NCBI RefSeq assembly: GCF_002090155.1 | Contig: NZ_BBRM01000003.1 | Coordinates: 124,001-188,000 of the forward strand | Reading direction: 5' to 3' | Length of the DNA: 64,000 nt | DNA from: Demequina sp. NBRC 110056 | GTDB taxonomy: Bacteria > Actinomycetota > Actinomycetes > Actinomycetales > Demequinaceae | Made by a program: the position numbers and the translations under genes | Part shown: positions 1-7,741 of the stretch, one piece after another | Position numbering within the stretch: the stretch's first letter is position 1 | Layout of the letters: the number at the start of each line of letters is the position of its first letter | The notes under the pieces: model-generated | The model's input: the letters and a program-made list of their open reading frames with translations, nothing else | What the model was told of the DNA's origin: nothing | Database searches by the model: none

Positions 1-1
1 G

Positions 2-1891
2 ATGGGTGCCCGCCCGGTGGCCGGAATGGACGAGCTGCGCTTTGGCGACATCGACCACCCCGACACGGCGCGCGTGGTGCACGGCGTCGTGGGCGGCGTG
101 GGCGGCTACGGCAACTCGCTGGGCCTACCCAACATCGGCGGCGGCAGCGTGTTCGACGCGAGCTATCAGGGGAACCCCCTGGTCAACGCCCTGTGCGTGG
201 GCGTCATGAAGCACGAGGACATTCACCTCGCCTCCGCCGAGGGGGTGGGCAACAAGGTGGTGCTGTTCGGCGCGCGCACGGGCGGCGACGGCATCGGCGG
301 CGCGTCCATCCTGGCCTCCGAGACCTTCGAGGACGGCGTGCCCGCGAAGCGCCCGAGCGTCCAGGTGGGCGACCCCTTCATGGAGAAGGTGCTCATCGAG
401 TGCTGCCTCGAGCTGTTCCGCGCGGACGTGGTGCAGGGCATCCAGGACCTGGGCGCGGCGGGCATCTCGTGCGCGACCAGCGAGCTCGCGAGCAACGGCT
501 CGGGCGGCATGCACGTGTGGCTCGACGACGTCCTGCTGCGCGACCCCACCCTCAACGCCGGCGAGATCCTCATGTCGGAGTCGCAGGAGCGCATGATGGC
601 GGTCGTCACGCCGGACAAGCTCGACGAGTTCATGGCGATCACGCGCAAGTGGGACGTCGAGTCCGCCGTCGTGGGCGAGGTCAACGACTCGGGGCGTCTC
701 ACCATCGACCACCACGGCGAGCGCATCGTCGACGTGGACCCGCGCACGGTCGCCCACGAGGGCCCCACCTACGACCGCCCGTTCGCTCGCCCCGCGTGGA
801 TGGACGGACTGCAGGCCGATGCGTTCGCCGGCTCCCTGCCCGCGTCCGGCTCCGAGCTGGGCTCGGCCCTGGTCGCGCTCATGTCCTCGCCGAACCTCGC
901 CGACCGCTCGTGGATCACCGACCAGTACGACCGCTACGTGCAGGGCAACACCGCGCTCGCGCGCCCCGACACGGTCGGCGTGGTCCGTGTCGACGAGGAG
1001 ACCGGTCGCGGCGTCGCGATCGCCACGAGGTCCAACGACCGCTACACCAAGCTGGACCCGTATGCGGGCGCCCAGCAGTCCGTGGTCGCGGCCTACCGCG
1101 CTGTCGCCGTCGCGGGTGCGGTGCCGACCGCGATCACCGACGGTCTGAACTTCGGCTCGCCCGAGGACCCCGACGCCATGTGGCAGTTCGTCGAGGCCAT
1201 CCGCGGCCTGGCCGACGCGTGCGCGTCGCTCGAGGTGCCCGTGACCGGCGGCAACGTCTCGCTCTACAACGGCACGGGTGAGCCCGGCCGCATCGACTCG
1301 TCGATCAACCCCACGGCCATCGTGGGCATGCTCGGCATCCTCGACACCGTCGAGCGCGCCACGCCCTCGGGCTGGCGCAAGGGCGGCCAGCTGCTCTACC
1401 TCCTGGGCGCCACGGGCGCCGACCTCGATGGGTCGCGCTTCGCCGAGCTCTCCGGCCACCTGGGTGGGCGCCCGCCGGCCGTGGACTTCGCCGCGGAGAA
1501 GGTGCTCGCGGAGGTGCTGGTGTCCGCATCGCGCGACGGGCTCATCGACGCGGCGCGCGAGGTGGGCGAGGGCGGCCTCGCGGCGGCGCTCGCTCAGGGC
1601 GCGCTGCGTTACGGCGTGGGCGCCCGCGTGGTGCTCGACGAGGTTTGCGAGCGCGACGGCGTGACCCCCGCGCAGGCGCTGTTCTCGGAGACCCAGGGCC
1701 GCGTGCTCCTCGCGCTGCCCCGCGACGAGGAGACCCGTCTGGTGGCGATGCTCGAGGCGCGTGGCGTACCCGCGATTCGCCTGGGCGTCACCGAGGAGGG
1801 CGAGACCCTCGAGGTGCAGGACCAGTTCTCGCTCGCGCTGGGCGACCTGCGATCCGCGTGGGCCGAGCCGCTGCGCGCGCACTTCGGCTGA
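2..1891 (+). CDS. purL: Phosphoribosylformylglycinamidine synthase subunit PurL (5'-truncated by window edge)
   Basis: This is the C-terminal 629 residues of PurL, which amidates FGAR to FGAM with ATP and glutamine-derived ammonia in purine synthesis, working with PurQ and PurS. The first in-frame ATG, at base 2, corresponds to the internal 'MGARPVA' segment, so the true start lies outside the window; the complete small-type PurL is usually about 740-770 residues. Visible family segments include [13 protein letters not shown] (residues 88-100), [10 protein letters not shown] and the second-half glycine-rich [15 protein letters not shown] copy of the dispersed motif with one changed base (bases 815-834) encodes ADAFAGS in the linker between the two halves. 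Identification is by family resemblance and by the purF-purM genes downstream. Confidence 0.96.
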   Translation: MGARPVAGMDELRFGDIDHPDTARVVHGVVGGVGGYGNSLGLPNIGGGSVFDASYQGNPLVNALCVGVMKHEDIHLASAEGVGNKVVLFGARTGGDGIGGASILASETFEDGVPAKRPSVQVGDPFMEKVLIECCLELFRADVVQGIQDLGAAGISCATSELASNGSGGMHVWLDDVLLRDPTLNAGEILMSESQERMMAVVTPDKLDEFMAITRKWDVESAVVGEVNDSGRLTIDHHGERIVDVDPRTVAHEGPTYDRPFARPAWMDGLQADAFAGSLPASGSELGSALVALMSSPNLADRSWITDQYDRYVQGNTALARPDTVGVVRVDEETGRGVAIATRSNDRYTKLDPYAGAQQSVVAAYRAVAVAGAVPTAITDGLNFGSPEDPDAMWQFVEAIRGLADACASLEVPVTGGNVSLYNGTGEPGRIDSSINPTAIVGMLGILDTVERATPSGWRKGGQLLYLLGATGADLDGSRFAELSGHLGGRPPAVDFAAEKVLAEVLVSASRDGLIDAAREVGEGGLAAALAQGALRYGVGARVVLDEVCERDGVTPAQALFSETQGRVLLALPRDEETRLVAMLEARGVPAIRLGVTEEGETLEVQDQFSLALGDLRSAWAEPLRAHFG

Positions 1892-1945
1892 CCGGCGTCT
1901 CGCCCGGTCCCCTTCCCACGGGTGAGTGCGGCGCTGGGCCGGCCC

Positions 1946-1955
1946 GCGCATCGGC
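1946..1955 (-). repeat. Dispersed GCCGATGCGC motif, intergenic copy after purL
   Basis: Exact core on the minus strand, followed by GGGCCGG as in the long consensus. It lies in the 235-bp gap between purL and the next gene, which otherwise shows only the imperfect hairpin at 2006-2033. Confidence 0.8.
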
Positions 1956-2005
1956 CCGGCGCGACCTTGCGACGGGTCGCGTCCGGCTTGCCCGCACGAA
2001 CGCAC

Positions 2006-2033
2006 GGACCAGCGTTGAGAATGACTGGTGTCC
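2006..2033 (+). terminator. Imperfect hairpin after purL
   Basis: GGACCAG (2006-2012) pairs with CTGGTGTCC (2025-2033) through a 2-base bulge. No T tract follows, so termination is only possible, not shown. Confidence 0.25.
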
Positions 2034-2126
2034 TGAGCGCGGCTCGTCGCCGGCCTCGGAGTTGATCCGCGACTTCGTGCAGGGCGGGATCGAGGGCGGG
2101 GCGCTCACTGTGCGACGCTAGTTGAC

Positions 2127-2552
2127 ATGCCTGCACGCCGCCGCATCGACCCCTCCGCAGGACGCGCCGCGCTTCGCGGCTGGCTCGCCTCGACGCGCGA
2201 GCCCGACCTGCACCAGCCGGGCGTCGCGATCGCTCAGGACGCCGCGCCGACGGTGGATCGCGCGACCATCGCGACCGCGGTGAGGTACGCCCTCGAGGAG
2301 CTCGCGGACGTCGCGCCCGGCGGCGCGCTCGAGGTGCGCGTGCCTCCCTTCGGCGCCGCCCAATGCGTCGCGGGCCGCCACCACCGACGCGGCACCCCGC
2401 CCGCCGTCGTCGAGATGGACGCCGCGACCTGGCTGGGACTGGTCACAGGCCGCGTCCGGTGGGCCGATGCGGTCGCCGAAGGCGCCGTCGACGCCTCGGG
2501 CGAGCGTAGCGATTTGTCCGAACTTCTCCCGCTACCAGGCGTGACGTCCTAG
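2127..2552 (+). CDS. Sterol carrier family protein (SCP2-like, 141 aa)
   Basis: This small protein resembles the actinobacterial 'sterol carrier family' proteins that sit between purL and purF in many genomes, for example the Rv0807-type protein of mycobacteria. The C-terminal half has the family pattern EMDAATWLGLVTGRVRWADAV (about residues 96-116), which resembles the SCP2-like domains of the mycothiol-dependent maleylpyruvate isomerase superfamily. Its biochemical role is unknown; its linkage to purine genes is the main known fact. The ATG at 2127 has no strong Shine-Dalgarno; a weak -10-like GACGCT lies at 2114, so a leaderless start is possible. A 9-base variant of the dispersed motif lies at 2463. 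Confidence 0.75.
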   Translation: MPARRRIDPSAGRAALRGWLASTREPDLHQPGVAIAQDAAPTVDRATIATAVRYALEELADVAPGGALEVRVPPFGAAQCVAGRHHRRGTPPAVVEMDAATWLGLVTGRVRWADAVAEGAVDASGERSDLSELLPLPGVTS

Positions 2553-2592
2553 TCGATCTCAGAAACGTCACGATTCGATGACGGTCGCGGAA

Positions 2593-2649
2593 TTGCTTGG
2601 CATCAGGCGTCGTCCCTGCATAAGGTGAGAATGCAAGCGCTGACATTGC
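2593..2649 (+). promoter_or_regulatory. Candidate promoter and operator of aglEFG
   Basis: The 180-bp gap before aglE has TTGCTT (2593-2598) and, 18 bases on, TGCATA as weak -35/-10 boxes. Just downstream is an operator-like stretch with GCAAGCGCT (2633-2641) and TTGC (2646-2649). LacI-family sites typically centre on CG within AGCGCT-like cores, so a LacI-type regulator is plausible. None is encoded next to this operon. Confidence 0.35.
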
Positions 2650-2730
2650 GGTCCGCTCCCGTGGATCGCGGCCAGCACGTCTCTGCGTGGGACCTCTGAG
2701 CGCAGGGACGCCACTCGAAGAGGAGGAGCG

Positions 2731-4125
2731 TTGCGCATGAAGAGAAGGTTCATCGGCCCGGCCGCGGCGTTGGCCGCAGCGGGCCTGGTCCTGGCGGGCT
2801 GTTCGTCGTCTGACGGCGACACCGAGCCCGACAGCTCAGGTTCTGACGGCGGCGGTGGCGGCGGCGAGGTCGCGGCCGGCTGCGAGGACTACGCCGACTA
2901 CGGCACGTTCGACGGCGGTGAGGTCGAGGTCTACACGACCATCACCGGCATCGAGCTCGGCCAGCTCGAGGACAGCTTCACGGACTTCGAGGGCTGCACC
3001 GGACTGACCGTCAACGTCGTGAGCTCGGACGAGTTCGAGACGGAGATCAACATTCGCGTCGAGGGCGGCAACCCGCCTGACCTCGCGATCGTGCCCCAGC
3101 CCGGACTGCTGCAGACCCTCGTCGGCACCGGCTCGGTCGTGGCCGCACCGGAGTCCGTCGCCGCGAACGTCGACGAGTTCTGGTCCGAGGACTGGAAGAA
3201 CTACGGCACCGTCGGTCAGACGTTCTACGCCGCGCCGCTGATGGCGTCGGTCAAGGGCTACGTCTGGTACTCGCCGGCTGACTTCGAGGCCAACGGCTAC
3301 GAGGTCCCGACCACGTGGGACGGGCTCATGGAGCTCACCGACACGATGGTCGCGAACGGCGGCGAGGGCGACAACTACAAGCCCTGGTGCATCGGCTTCG
3401 AGTCGGGCACGGCGACCGGCTGGCCCGGCACGGACTGGATCGAGGACCTCGTCCTCCGCCAGCACGGCGCGGACCAGTACGACGCATGGGTCGCGGGTGA
3501 CCTCGACTTCAACTCGGCCGAGATCAAGGAGTCGTTCGAGGCGTTCGGCAACATCGCCCTGAACGAGGACTACGTCAACGGTGGCCTGGGCGGCTCGTCG
3601 TCGATCGTCGACACCGCGTTCCAGGAGGGCGGCCTGCCCATCCTCGACGGTTCGTGCTCGCTGCACCACCAGGCCTCGTTCTACGAGGCGCAGTGGCCTG
3701 AGGCGAACCCCGACATCGTGGTCGCGCCCGACGGCGACATCTGGGCGTTCCTGACCCCGCCGATCAACGAGGGCGACCCCGCGGCCGTCACCGGTGGTGG
3801 CGAGTTCGTGGCCGCCTTCAGCGACTCCGACGAGGTCGCCGCGGTGCAGACCTACATGTCCTCGGACACGTGGGCCAACAACCGCGTCGAGCTGGGAGGC
3901 GTCATCTCCGCGAACAAGGGCCTCGACCCGAGCCTCGCATCGTCCGACCTCGGACGTGCGTCGATCGAGATCCTGCAGGGCGAGGACACGGTGTTCCGCT
4001 TCGACGGCTCCGACCTCATGCCGTCCGCGGTGGGTGCCTCGGCGTTCTGGACCGAGATGGTCGAGTACGTCAACGGCAAGAACATCGACACGGTGCTGAC
4101 GGACATCGAGGCCGCTTGGCCGTAA
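2731..4125 (+). CDS. aglE: ABC transporter substrate-binding lipoprotein, alpha-glucoside type (AglE-like)
   Basis: This is an extracellular solute-binding protein of family 1, anchored outside the membrane as a lipoprotein. The signal peptide ends in a lipobox (LVLAGC, Cys about 24), followed by a Gly/Ser/Asp-rich linker. The body matches AglE-type alpha-glucoside binders, with a NPPDLAIVPQPG segment, a PWCIGFESGTATGWPGTDW segment and GDIWAFLTPP. It delivers sugar to the AglF/AglG permeases. AGGAGG at 2721-2726 fits either the TTG at 2731 (4-nt spacing) or the ATG at 2737 (10-nt spacing); the mature protein is the same. The exact substrate (maltose, sucrose, trehalose or another glucoside) cannot be read from sequence. 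Confidence 0.88.
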   Translation: MRMKRRFIGPAAALAAAGLVLAGCSSSDGDTEPDSSGSDGGGGGGEVAAGCEDYADYGTFDGGEVEVYTTITGIELGQLEDSFTDFEGCTGLTVNVVSSDEFETEINIRVEGGNPPDLAIVPQPGLLQTLVGTGSVVAAPESVAANVDEFWSEDWKNYGTVGQTFYAAPLMASVKGYVWYSPADFEANGYEVPTTWDGLMELTDTMVANGGEGDNYKPWCIGFESGTATGWPGTDWIEDLVLRQHGADQYDAWVAGDLDFNSAEIKESFEAFGNIALNEDYVNGGLGGSSSIVDTAFQEGGLPILDGSCSLHHQASFYEAQWPEANPDIVVAPDGDIWAFLTPPINEGDPAAVTGGGEFVAAFSDSDEVAAVQTYMSSDTWANNRVELGGVISANKGLDPSLASSDLGRASIEILQGEDTVFRFDGSDLMPSAVGASAFWTEMVEYVNGKNIDTVLTDIEAAWP

Positions 4126-4145
4126 GCCGCACCACGAGGTGACCG

Positions 4146-4174
4146 GCCGGGTCCCGCTTCGCGCGGGACCCGGC
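4146..4174 (+). terminator. Perfect 12-bp hairpin between aglE and aglF
   Basis: GCCGGGTCCCGC (4146-4157) pairs perfectly with 4163-4174 around the loop TTCGC, with no T tract. In importer operons such a hairpin after the binding-protein gene usually stabilises the upstream message or attenuates the permeases, giving excess binding protein. That role is inferred here. Confidence 0.6.
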
Positions 4175-4218
4175 TGGTCGCACCGGTCAGCTGTTCATTC
4201 AAAGGAGAAGAGGCACTG

Positions 4219-5283
4219 ATGACGGTTCTTGCCGCCGCGTCGCGGCCGCTGCCGATGGCAGGGCTGGACGCCAACTTCTGGTCGGAGCAGGGCAGCAAGC
4301 TCATCCTCGCGGCCCTGGCGATCATCGTGTTCATCGCGGTGGTCGCTCTCATCATGTTCGGCGCCGACCTGGTCAAGGGGCGCAAGCGCGACAAGGTGCA
4401 GCTGGTGGTGCTCATCACCCCGGTGCTGCTGCTGCTCGCGATCGGACTGATCTACCCGGCGATCGACACGGTGTGGCTGTCGTTCACCGAGATCGTCAAG
4501 GAGCCTGACCCGGTCACGGGCATCAACACGGAGTCCATGAACTTCGTGGGGCTCGACAACTACATCTTCGCGTTCACCGACCCGACGATGCTGCGCACGA
4601 TCCTCAACACCATCGCGTGGATCATCCTGGTGCCGCTGATGTCGACCATCGTCGGTCTCGCCTACGCCGTCTTCATCGACCGCGCCCGAGGCGAGAAGCA
4701 GCTTAAGTCGCTCGTGTTCATGCCCATGGCGATCTCGTTCGTCGGCGCCTCGGTCATCTGGGGCTCGATCATGTACGACTACAACCAGACGGGCTCCCAG
4801 ACCGGCATGATCAACGCGGTGCTCGGGGTGTTCGGCATCGACCCGATCAACTTCCTCGCCACCGAGCCGTGGAACACGTTCTTCCTCATCGTCATCCTCG
4901 CGTGGATCCAGACCGGATTCGCGATGGTCATCATCTCGGCGGCCATCAAGGGCGTCCCGGTCGAGATCATCGAGGCGGCCTCGCTCGACGGGGCCAACGC
5001 CTGGCAGCGGTTCTGGTCGGTCACGATCCCGTCGATCCGCGGCACCCTCGTGGTGGTGCTGACGACCATCACGATCGCCACGCTGAAGGTCTACGACATC
5101 GTCCGCACCCTGACGCAGGGTCGCAACAACACGGACGTGGTCGCGAACAAGATGTACGTCCTGTCCTTCGTCGAGCAACGACAACCGCTGGGTGCTGCAC
5201 TCGCGGTGATCCTCTTCATATTCGTCATCCCGGTCGTCATCTACAACGTGCGATCGCTCCAGAAGGTGAAGGAGACCCGCTGA
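4219..5283 (+). CDS. aglF: Sugar ABC transporter permease, AglF-like
   Basis: This is a 354-residue inner-membrane permease of the MalF/AglF type with about seven hydrophobic segments, including an unusually early N-terminal helix (residues 30-50) before the main bundle. The EAA loop that contacts the ATPase is visible as EIIEAASLDGANAWQRFWSV (about residues 252-271). The start is fixed by AAAGGAG about 13 bases upstream of the ATG at 4219. The stop overlaps the aglG start by one base, so the two permeases are translationally coupled. It would form a heterodimer with AglG. No ATPase gene is present in the operon. Confidence 0.88.
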   Translation: MTVLAAASRPLPMAGLDANFWSEQGSKLILAALAIIVFIAVVALIMFGADLVKGRKRDKVQLVVLITPVLLLLAIGLIYPAIDTVWLSFTEIVKEPDPVTGINTESMNFVGLDNYIFAFTDPTMLRTILNTIAWIILVPLMSTIVGLAYAVFIDRARGEKQLKSLVFMPMAISFVGASVIWGSIMYDYNQTGSQTGMINAVLGVFGIDPINFLATEPWNTFFLIVILAWIQTGFAMVIISAAIKGVPVEIIEAASLDGANAWQRFWSVTIPSIRGTLVVVLTTITIATLKVYDIVRTLTQGRNNTDVVANKMYVLSFVEQRQPLGAALAVILFIFVIPVVIYNVRSLQKVKETR

Positions 5284-6212
5284 TGACCACTCCCGCACCC
5301 GCGATCCCCGACAAGACCGCGACCGCCCCCGAGAAGACCCGCTCGCAGAAGGCCAAGGAGAGGCTCACCTCGCCCTGGGCCACCGCGGCGGCGATCATCA
5401 TCGCCGTGCTGTGGACCATCCCCACGGTCGGTCTGCTGATGACGTCCCTGGTTCCCGGCCAGTACTACCGCACCGACGCCTGGTGGACGGTGATGCTCGA
5501 GGGCAACCTCACGTTCGAGAACTTCGGCATCGTCCTGTTCGACTCGTTCGGCGACAGCTCGAGCTCCGACCCGCTGCTGGGCAACCTCATCAACTCGATC
5601 GTGGTGACGGTGCCGACGGTGGTCTTCCCGCTCGTGCTGGCGCTCATGGCCGCCTACGCGTTCGCGTGGATCCCCTTCAAGGGCTCGGGCTTCCTGTTCG
5701 TGCTGATCTTCGCGCTCCAGGTGGTGCCGATCCAGCTCGCGCTGATCCCGCTGCTGCGCCTGCTCGGCCCAGAGAACCTCGGCATCGCCGGCGAGTTCCC
5801 CGGCGTCTGGCTCGCGCATACGATCTTCGCGCTGCCACTCGCGGTGTTCCTGTTGCACAACTTCATCGCGCAGATCCCGAGCGACGTCATCGAGGCGGCC
5901 CGGGTGGACGGCGCGAGCCACACGCAGGTGTTCTTCCGCATCATTATCCCGCTGTCGCTGCCGGCGATCGCCTCGCTTGCGATCTTCCAGTTCCTGTGGG
6001 TGTGGAACGACCTGCTGGTCTCCGCGGTGTTCGGCTCCATCGACACCTATCCGCTCACCTACCCGATCTCGAACCTCGCGGGCAGCTATGGCGCCACGGC
6101 CTACCTGGTGCCGCCCGCGGCGTTCATCTCGATGATCATCCCGCTGATCGTGTTCTTCTCGCTGCAGCGGTACTTCGTGCGAGGTCTGCTGGCTGGCTCG
6201 ACCAAGGGCTGA
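5283..6212 (+). CDS. aglG: Sugar ABC transporter permease, AglG-like
   Basis: This is the second permease (309 residues) of the alpha-glucoside-type importer, MalG family, with six predicted transmembrane helices after a charged cytoplasmic N-terminus. The EAA motif reads VIEAARVDGASHTQVFFRI. The ATG at 5283 shares a base with the aglF stop (TGATG). A perfect terminator follows the stop, closing the aglEFG unit without an ATP-binding subunit. By precedent in actinobacteria (MsiK), a shared ATPase encoded elsewhere probably energises it; that is inference. Confidence 0.88.
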   Translation: MTTPAPAIPDKTATAPEKTRSQKAKERLTSPWATAAAIIIAVLWTIPTVGLLMTSLVPGQYYRTDAWWTVMLEGNLTFENFGIVLFDSFGDSSSSDPLLGNLINSIVVTVPTVVFPLVLALMAAYAFAWIPFKGSGFLFVLIFALQVVPIQLALIPLLRLLGPENLGIAGEFPGVWLAHTIFALPLAVFLLHNFIAQIPSDVIEAARVDGASHTQVFFRIIIPLSLPAIASLAIFQFLWVWNDLLVSAVFGSIDTYPLTYPISNLAGSYGATAYLVPPAAFISMIIPLIVFFSLQRYFVRGLLAGSTKG

Positions 6213-6227
6213 CGGGCTGGGGGACGG

Positions 6228-6267
6228 GCGGCCCGTGTCGCACCTTGACGGGTGCGACACGGGCCGC
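6228..6267 (+). terminator. Terminator hairpin of aglEFG
   Basis: A perfect 17-bp stem (6228-6244 with 6251-6267) with a 6-base loop lies 15 bases after the aglG stop and is followed by only a short TTG. It closes the importer operon and separates it from the GH6 gene. Confidence 0.75.
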
Positions 6268-6279
6268 TTGCATGTGGTC

Positions 6280-7344
6280 ATGCCGTCACGGACGTCCGCA
6301 GCGCCGATGCGCGGGCTGGCTCTCGCCGCCGCCGTGGGTCTCGCTCTGGTCGGGTGCTCGGCGGACGCGCCCGATGCGGAAGCGTCGACCCCGGCGCCGT
6401 TGCTGTCCGGGACGCTCCAGCCCGACGCCGAGCCCTCGCCGGTGGCCGGCACCGAGTCCGCGGCCGTCCCCGATCCATCGGAGACGCTGGCGTGGTCCAC
6501 GGCGGGGCGCGCGGCCTTCTACGACGCCGGCACCCAGGCGGACGGCGCCTACGCGCAGCTCGTCGCCGAGGGCCGGGCTGACGACGCCGCGCTCGTCGAA
6601 CGCATCGCCCGCGAGCCGCAGGCGGTGTGGGTGGGAGAGTGGATCGCGGACCCTGCCGCGACGGTCGCGTCGGTGACCTCTGCCGCCGCCGCGGCCGACG
6701 AGGTCGCGCTGCTGGTGGTCTACGCGATCCCGGGGCGCGACTGCGGCCTGCACTCGGCAGGCGGCGTCGCGCAGGACCGCTACGTGGACTTCGTGCAGTC
6801 GCTCGCCGGCGCGATGGATCCCGCCGCGGAGGCGTGGGTGGTGCTCGAGCCCGATGCGCTCGCCCAGATGGGCGACTGCGACGGCCAGGGCGACCGGGCG
6901 GCGCTGCTCGCCGCGGGAGCGCAGGCGTTGGCGTCGGGCGGTGCCCGGGTCTACCTGGACATCGGCCACTCGGGGTGGCTGAGCGTCGACGAGGCCCTCG
7001 AGCGCATCGACCGCGTGGGCCTCGAGAGCATCGCCGGCTTCGCGACCAACACCTCCAACTACCAGGCGCTCGCGGACGAGCGGGCGTGGGCGGATCAGAT
7101 CGCCGGCGCGACGGGGCTTGGGTATCTGGTCGACACCTCCCGCAACGGCAACGGCTCCAACGGCGAGTGGTGCAACGCCCGTGGGCGAGCGCTCGGCGAG
7201 CCGCCCGCGGTCCTGCGCGAGTGGCCGCTCGAGGCGACCGCGTGGGTCAAGCCGCCGGGCGAGTCGGACGGCGCGTGCAACGGCGGCCCCGCCGCGGGCC
7301 AGTGGTGGCTCGAGGTTGCCCTCGAGCTCGCGGGCAACGCCTAG
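6280..7344 (+). CDS. Glycoside hydrolase family 6 lipoprotein (endoglucanase or cellobiohydrolase)
   Basis: This is a secreted, lipid-anchored cellulase that cleaves beta-1,4-glucan with inversion. The lipobox LALVGC gives Cys 26, then a Pro/Ala/Ser linker, then a single GH6 domain; no carbohydrate-binding module is present. Family signatures are VVYAIPGRDCG (Asp 154), VLEPDALAQ (Asp 192, the general acid position in family members), DIGHSGWL, NTSNYQ and WVKPPGESDGAC. The start is uncertain: ATG 6280 or ATG 6307, the latter lying inside a copy of the dispersed motif (6303-6312); neither has a good Shine-Dalgarno. The gene ends in TAG that doubles as the -10 box of the next gene. It could feed glucosides to the neighbouring importer. 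Confidence 0.88.
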   Translation: MPSRTSAAPMRGLALAAAVGLALVGCSADAPDAEASTPAPLLSGTLQPDAEPSPVAGTESAAVPDPSETLAWSTAGRAAFYDAGTQADGAYAQLVAEGRADDAALVERIAREPQAVWVGEWIADPAATVASVTSAAAAADEVALLVVYAIPGRDCGLHSAGGVAQDRYVDFVQSLAGAMDPAAEAWVVLEPDALAQMGDCDGQGDRAALLAAGAQALASGGARVYLDIGHSGWLSVDEALERIDRVGLESIAGFATNTSNYQALADERAWADQIAGATGLGYLVDTSRNGNGSNGEWCNARGRALGEPPAVLREWPLEATAWVKPPGESDGACNGGPAAGQWWLEVALELAGNA

Positions 7345-7347
7345 ACT
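7342..7347 (+). promoter_or_regulatory. Leaderless -10 box TAGACT overlapping a stop codon
   Basis: TAGACT ends 7 bases before the GTG at 7355, and its first three bases are the stop codon of the GH6 gene. Confidence 0.65.
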
Positions 7348-7354
7348 TGGGCCC

Positions 7355-7741
7355 GTGAGCGACGTCCCCGACAGCACCTCCGCGCCTTCGGCCGAGGAGC
7401 TCGAGCGCACCGCCCTCCCGGCGACGCTACGTCGCGCGCCACGCTTCGCCCGCGTCATCGGCACGGGCGCCGTGGCCGGATTCGTGGTCGGCTTCCTGTG
7501 CGGCCTGCTCCTGCCCAACTCGACGGGCGTGGGCCGCGGCACCGTCGGCCTCGTCGTCGGGTTCGGCTTCGCCTGCTTCGCGGGCCTCATCGCGGCCCTG
7601 GTCGCCGTGTGGCTGGACCGCGGCAGCCCCGCCCACCTCAAGGAGGTCAAGGAGCGCGAGGCGGCCGCGACCGCGTGGGCGAGTCAGGACGAGGAGCCTA
7701 CGAGCGCATCGGCGCCCACCATGGACGAGGAGGGACGCTGA
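7355..7741 (+). CDS. Small membrane protein upstream of purF (128 aa)
   Basis: The function is not recognised. The protein has an acidic N-terminus, two adjacent hydrophobic segments (about residues 38-58 and 64-90, Gly-rich: AVAGFVVGFLCGLLLP and TVGLVVGFGFACFAG) and a charged C-terminal tail. Similar two-helix proteins precede purF in other actinobacteria. The GTG start is chosen because TAGACT lies 7 bases upstream, the leaderless pattern seen repeatedly here. The stop overlaps the purF start by one base, so it is coupled to purF. The C-terminal tail carries a dispersed-motif copy (7704-7713, minus strand). Confidence 0.75.
   Translation: MSDVPDSTSAPSAEELERTALPATLRRAPRFARVIGTGAVAGFVVGFLCGLLLPNSTGVGRGTVGLVVGFGFACFAGLIAALVAVWLDRGSPAHLKEVKEREAAATAWASQDEEPTSASAPTMDEEGR

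Noticed and set aside
6850-6864. CCCGATGCGCTCGCC, similar to the dispersed motif
   Set aside because: It has a changed first base and encodes the catalytic PDALAQ motif of GH6, so protein conservation explains it.
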